64,000 nucleotides of DNA, taken from Gigantopelta aegis (taxonomy: Eukaryota; Mollusca; Gastropoda; Neomphalida; Peltospiridae). The notes beneath the pieces are model-generated. The model was not told where the DNA came from. It saw only the letters and a program-made list of their open reading frames with translations, and searched no databases. The translations under genes and the position numbers were made by a program. This document shows, piece after piece, positions 60,201 through 64,000 of the stretch. The DNA is taken from the NCBI RefSeq assembly GCF_016097555.1, contig NC_054701.1, forward strand, positions 66,940,533 to 67,004,532, written 5' to 3'. Positions within the stretch are counted from its first letter, which is position 1. Each line of letters opens with the position of its first letter.

Positions 60201-62760
60201 CCACACTAACAGAAAGTGAAGAATCGCATCAATCCACCTAGAAAAAGAAAACAAGTACTGAAAACAATTGACGTCAACACTCTGTCACATGTATTGTTAC
60301 AATCCACATATTGTGATGTGTAACACAGCCTCACAGGGCTTATACCTTCAGCAGTCAATTCAGCCAATTTCCATACAGATTAATTGAAAAAGAAAAGCAT
60401 TTTATTAACCTTTTCCTGTCCTAAAAGGAGGAGCCGGCATAAGTCGACACCTGTGCCCATGACAGGCGTGCGCTACAACAGTGTGCTCTGAAATGTACAC
60501 GTCAAGCCCACTGACCTGACCTGATTAATGTTTTGTATATAATCTAGATGTACTATGTAAGTAATGTGAGCGATCAACAAGAGTGTAAACTGCATTCAGA
60601 AACTTGTATTATATCTTCAATGAAAAGGATATATATATATATACAATGTGTTTTAGTAAAAAGCTTAGACTATAGCAGAATAGTAAATTTCATGTGTTAA
60701 TGGCCTGGCAAACTAGTGAGGTATTTCTGCACCCCTGAAAAAGGGCATAAATAAGTAGCAAGCAAGATTGGAAAAGCATTATTTAAACAAACATATTACA
60801 AACTAGTCCTTCAAACACTGTCATGTAAGTGGTTGGCAATCACTTTTTTTTTCAAAGGGTAAAATAAAATACAAAAATAATTGTTAAAAAAATCACTTGA
60901 CTCAACAATTTTATTCATGGTGTTTTGGCCAGTAAGTCTCAAAATTAACAGTCTTCAAAAGATCTGTGTACAAATAAACCTGCTGGAAAAAGATAGTAGA
61001 CTACAAGTTGGCGATGAACTACTGTGTGTAAATTAGTATTACCTAGAGTCATCGAAAAAGGTTAGAAAAAAGGATAGGACCATGACGACATAGCTAACAG
61101 TCAGTTTGAACTTCTCGTACTCCTGTTTGTAGCTGTATCTGAAATGAAGTAGAACATACAAAACCAATTAGAAAAACCAGGCACAAAAGCAGTAATATAT
61201 TCAAGAAGCAGAAATACATCAGGGCATCTAGAATTTTTATAAAATCCACTAGCCATGGTATCAGTGATTTTAAAAATTTACTAGCAACGATTAAAAATTC
61301 AGTAGCCCTACTGTACTTTACATGTAAGTTAAAAACAATTTTACTAATTAATAATAATGATCGGATATGTCACCTAAAGAGAGAGATAGAGCTTAAAAAC
61401 ACTAACATTGGGTGGTGATGGGGGGCAAGATATTCACATTTACAAAATAGACTTAGCTGCAGCACTTGACAAAAAAAAAATTACTAGCCGATGGGCATGG
61501 CAATAGTAGCTATTTACTAGCCCAACACTGAAATTCATTAGCCATGGGAGTGGGGCTACCATAATCTAGAAGCCCTGATGTAAGCTAGCTCCACCACTGA
61601 GATAAACATCTTTCTTGTTAAGTTGAGTCAAAGGGCCAAACAAAACCATTTCATGAATCTAGTCCACATAACTTAGTTTCTAATTTACCATGTGTAAAAT
61701 TTAAATCTTCTAAGTTCCGTATAGAAATGCTATAGCTCAGTGTTTTTTTGTTATGGCACTATGGAATTGAGTGCAACCACAGTCTTTCCCCAGAAAGAAA
61801 ATGGATTAAAATTAGGGTTAGAGTTAAGAAAATCATACAGTAATGATAAGAGTAATTAATTTTGTCAAAAGGTTAACTTAAAAAAAAAAAATCTGCAAAA
61901 AAATGTGGGTATGGTGCCATACCCGTTTTACCTTCTGGCAGAAACCCTGCAGCTGCTTAAAATGTATATCATCAATTAAAGTAAGTGTATAAAAGTGCAC
62001 TGGTTAGTATTCTGTGGACTTTAAAACATTTAATTTAGTCACTTACTTGTCTGCCTTGTTCAGCAGTGAGATGTTTACTTGACCAAGGATGATACTCAAA
62101 TATAAGCTGAAAAACAAAATTTAAAAAAAATTAATTAACTACAATGAAAATTCTAAATCAAAGAAGTATACATTTTTACAAAGATAAAATTATCTGAAAA
62201 TGTACACATATTAAGGCATAGAGATAAAATTAAATTAAAATGCAGTGAACTCTAAAACTGGATATGTCTGTCTATCCTCTCCATACATTATAAAATATTC
62301 AGATGCAACAATAAAACAATAAATAATATTGAAATAAAAACATGCAGAGAGGGTTCAGCATAGAGTGTGTCTTAATATAGGCACTGCCTGTTGGCCAATC
62401 CATTACCAATACAATTTGGTAAATAAATATTGTGTAAACCAAAAGGGACCAACAGAGTGCTGGATTAGACAGGTGTTACCCTAGCTATTGTCACTGAATG
62501 AGATGTTGAGATTGTGTTGGTTGGACAGTAAATTTAAAACAAGTAAAATGACACAAAATGACTACAGCTATGTTTGGCTGTACATGTAAAAAAGAAGCAT
62601 AAAATCATATCAATCATAAATCAGTCTTTGTAGTAATGTGTACCCATTCTTGTGCGGAAGTACTTCCTCCATCTCACGAAATGTAGATTTTCTGTCATCT
62701 ATTTTACGCCTTAGATCAGACAACACTGTTTTCTCTTCCTCTGTTAGTTTCTTTTCATTC
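51265..62760 (-). CDS. TMEM120: TMEM120 (TACAN), partial: ten 3' coding exons
   Basis: A six-pass membrane protein of the TMEM120A/B family. It is found at the nuclear envelope/ER and plasma membrane, is linked to adipocyte function and touch or pain sensing, and is structurally like fatty-acid elongases with bound CoA. Exons 5' to 3': 62760-62644 (coiled coil, [17 protein letters not shown]), 62106-62047, 61138-61043 ([13 protein letters not shown]), 60237-60148 ([20 protein letters not shown]), 58984-58919 ([13 protein letters not shown]), 57143-57082, 56028-55936 ([20 protein letters not shown]), 54968-54904 ([19 protein letters not shown]), 53541-53473, 51417-51265 (ending NSQLKQL and TAA). 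All junctions have GT donors and AG acceptors and keep frame. About 290 residues are present. Relative to the roughly 340-residue human protein, the first 50-60 residues lie to the right of the window. The WW..HH motif and DMDITVEG block are conserved. It looks functional. Confidence 0.95.
51465..51880 (+). repeat. Molluscan interspersed repeat with GACA tract
   Basis: Carries ttcaagggccataactct twice, aaagtcaaac(t/a)tgatctgtaac twice, a gacagacagacagacagaca tract (51797-51817) and cctatagtcccctctgg. I recall the same layout from other mollusc genomes but do not know a family name. It lies in the last TMEM120 intron. Confidence 0.65.
52512..52637. mobile_element. Small inverted-repeat element in a TMEM120 intron
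   Basis: gttcagccag at the left and ctggctgaac at the right, with aacgtt(t) inside both ends; about 126 bp. The rest of this intron (51881-53472) shows nothing else. A minus frame at 52303-52545 has no domain. Confidence 0.5.
55089..55235. mobile_element. Tigger-like MITE, 147 bp
   Basis: Ends cagtaaaacccctttaaaat and gtttacagagaggtttcact(g), TA on both sides, in a TMEM120 intron. Confidence 0.8.
57500..57740 (-). mobile_element. Worn SINE in a TMEM120 intron
   Basis: gtgccatggcttttggtata and taatggtgcaccaattgaga match the SINE body in inverse. The ends are unclear. Confidence 0.5.
58483..58678. mobile_element. hAT-like MITE, 196 bp
   Basis: Ends cagggctagctctgg and ccagagctagccctg are nearly perfect inverse repeats. 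The interior holds the palindrome attcgccaattgcgaatt. Confidence 0.75.
58768..58815 (-). mobile_element. SINE tail fragment (type B)
   Basis: Only the inverse tail (gaaatgttttatttaacgac) is present. Confidence 0.6.
59411..59735 (-). mobile_element. SINE, head 1, tail B, full length
   Basis: Complete in inverse, with an exact 14-bp target duplication (acatgggtaataaa at 59397-59410 and 59736-59749). This is the cleanest copy in the window, in a TMEM120 intron. Confidence 0.92.
61220..61577. mobile_element. hAT-like MITE, relative of 20515-20853
   Basis: Ends cagggcatctaga and tctagaagccctg. The interior shares cactagccatgg, taatagtagctatttactag and ctaccataatctagaag with the other copies, in inverse orientation. 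Confidence 0.75.
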
Positions 62761-62935
62761 CTGGAAATGCATTTTAAAAAAACATTGAATTTTTTTTTTA
62801 AGAGGAACTTTTAGTACTATAGTAGCAAAGGAAACCAAATAAACTTTAGGTCTTGAATTTCAAAAAATCATGTTTATTGTATTAAAATATAGTGACAAGT
62901 TTAACCTTGAACACAATAATGTCCACTGTAACCAG

Positions 62936-62940
<5 letters not shown>

Positions 62941-62998
<58 letters not shown>
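62941..62998. repeat. TA microsatellite
   Basis: Pure TA in the intron upstream of the first visible TMEM120 exon. 63000-63470 has no other feature apart from two short related pieces (63215-63270, 63345-63415). Confidence 0.95.
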
Positions 62999-63000
<2 letters not shown>

Positions 63001-63469
63001 TGATGGCTTAATGATCTATACCATAACATAAAATATAGTACATTATAACAATTTTACCAAATGTTCTTATAAACATCAAAAATTGTAGAAACCCAATTAT
63101 TTTCTAACAAAGTATCAATTATTGCATTAAAATATTTCATCAAAATAAAATTTGCCAATTGTTTTTAAAATTCAAAGTTTGAAAATTTGGTCAGTGCCGA
63201 AGAAAGCTCTGTTGATACAGGTATCAAGCATCTCACAAGGTCGTTCTAAAGGCAATGTGGTCTTTGAATGGTGTTCAGAAAATGTGCCTCTCTATTTCAA
63301 GTTATATTACAATCACTGTTTCTATCAGCCAATAAAAGCAAAGTCCATACAGGTATTAAGCATTTTACAGGTCGTTAGGCAATGTATTATACTACGATAT
63401 CTAGTCTTTGGATGCTTATTATAAAAGGTGGCACTTTATTAATCCCCTATCGGTTCAACCCTAGGTTTC

Positions 63470-64000
63470 ATATCTGTCCTGTCCCACATAAAGTTTTCCA
63501 GATGTTTTTCCCAAATGCCTCAAGATAATGCTCAAGCTGAAATTTTTGGTATAACTTTACCGTGGTAGTATTTGTAAAAATTAGAGTCTCCACGAGTACT
63601 CGGGCACTGGCTGAGTGTACCAAGACCCATACCCGTACAAGTGAGACAATCTAGAGCAGTTATTTCAGCAGTAACTAATCAGCAATAACTATATAATCAT
63701 GTGCTAGTTTCTCTTTTTAATGTGACCCTCCATCCATCACAAAACTGAATGTATCAACTGGTTTTTAACTGGAATATAATGACATGATTTGGTATTCAGG
63801 TTCAGCACTGGAATTAAGATGGATAATGCTATTTTACTTTATACCTCAGTCTTATTATCATCTAGTAAGTTCTAGTATGTGTCGGGTACTAAGGTCCGGT
63901 TCGAGTTTGACCCTCAAGTACACGAGTCCCAATATTTTGTACTCATGGAGATCCTATCACATATCAAGTTTGACTTTTATGGCAATTTACCTATTTTTGA
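63470..64000 (-). repeat. Molluscan interspersed repeat split by a MITE
   Basis: gttttccagatgtttttccc with gcctcaagataatgctcaag (left), and cacatatcaagtttgacttt (right, running off the window), are the inverse of the repeat at 51465-51880. Confidence 0.6.
63582..63955. mobile_element. MITE nested in the interspersed repeat
   Basis: Ends tagagtctccacgagtac and gtactcatggagatcctat are inverted. Its insertion explains the split of the surrounding repeat. Confidence 0.65.

Overview
The window looks like a stretch of a mollusc nuclear genome, most likely a marine gastropod. The evidence is intron-split animal genes, dense tRNA-derived SINEs, many short terminal-inverted-repeat elements (MITEs), long TA/AG/TG microsatellites, and a 'gggccataactct' repeat with a GACA tract that I recall as common in molluscs. 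A run of exactly 200 N at 9944-10143 is a scaffolding gap.

Only two host genes can be supported, both on the minus strand. At 1934-4529 lies a two-exon voltage-gated potassium channel: a T1 tetramerisation domain in one exon and six membrane segments with a TVGYGD filter in the other. At 51265-62760 lie ten exons covering most of TMEM120 (TACAN), with the first coding exon(s) beyond the right edge of the window.

The 36 kb between about 6.2 and 42 kb is repeat territory. In order it holds a TTAA-flanked MITE, a broken Tc1-like transposon carrying a SINE, a promoter-like block, the gap, and an old 2.1-2.3 kb tandem duplication rich in SINEs (10.4-14.9 kb). Next come a Tigger/pogo transposon with an open DDE transposase (15536-17927), an internally deleted relative (17997-18778) and a cluster of MITEs. 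A 10.2 kb Polinton/Maverick follows (22993-33193), with matching terminal inverted repeats and a perfect 6-bp target duplication. Last is a near-identical 2.85 kb tandem duplication (33629-39320) that copied a segment already carrying a LINE insertion.

From 40 to 51 kb I see only scattered SINEs, MITEs and AT-rich sequence. The 3' flank of TMEM120 (50472-51150) is a five-unit tandem array in which every unit carries an AATAAA on the gene's strand. The TMEM120 introns contain further SINEs, pogo- and hAT-like MITEs and microsatellites.

The genes do not form a pathway. What the window mainly records is layered insertion and duplication, several steps of which can be ordered from nesting and target-site duplications.
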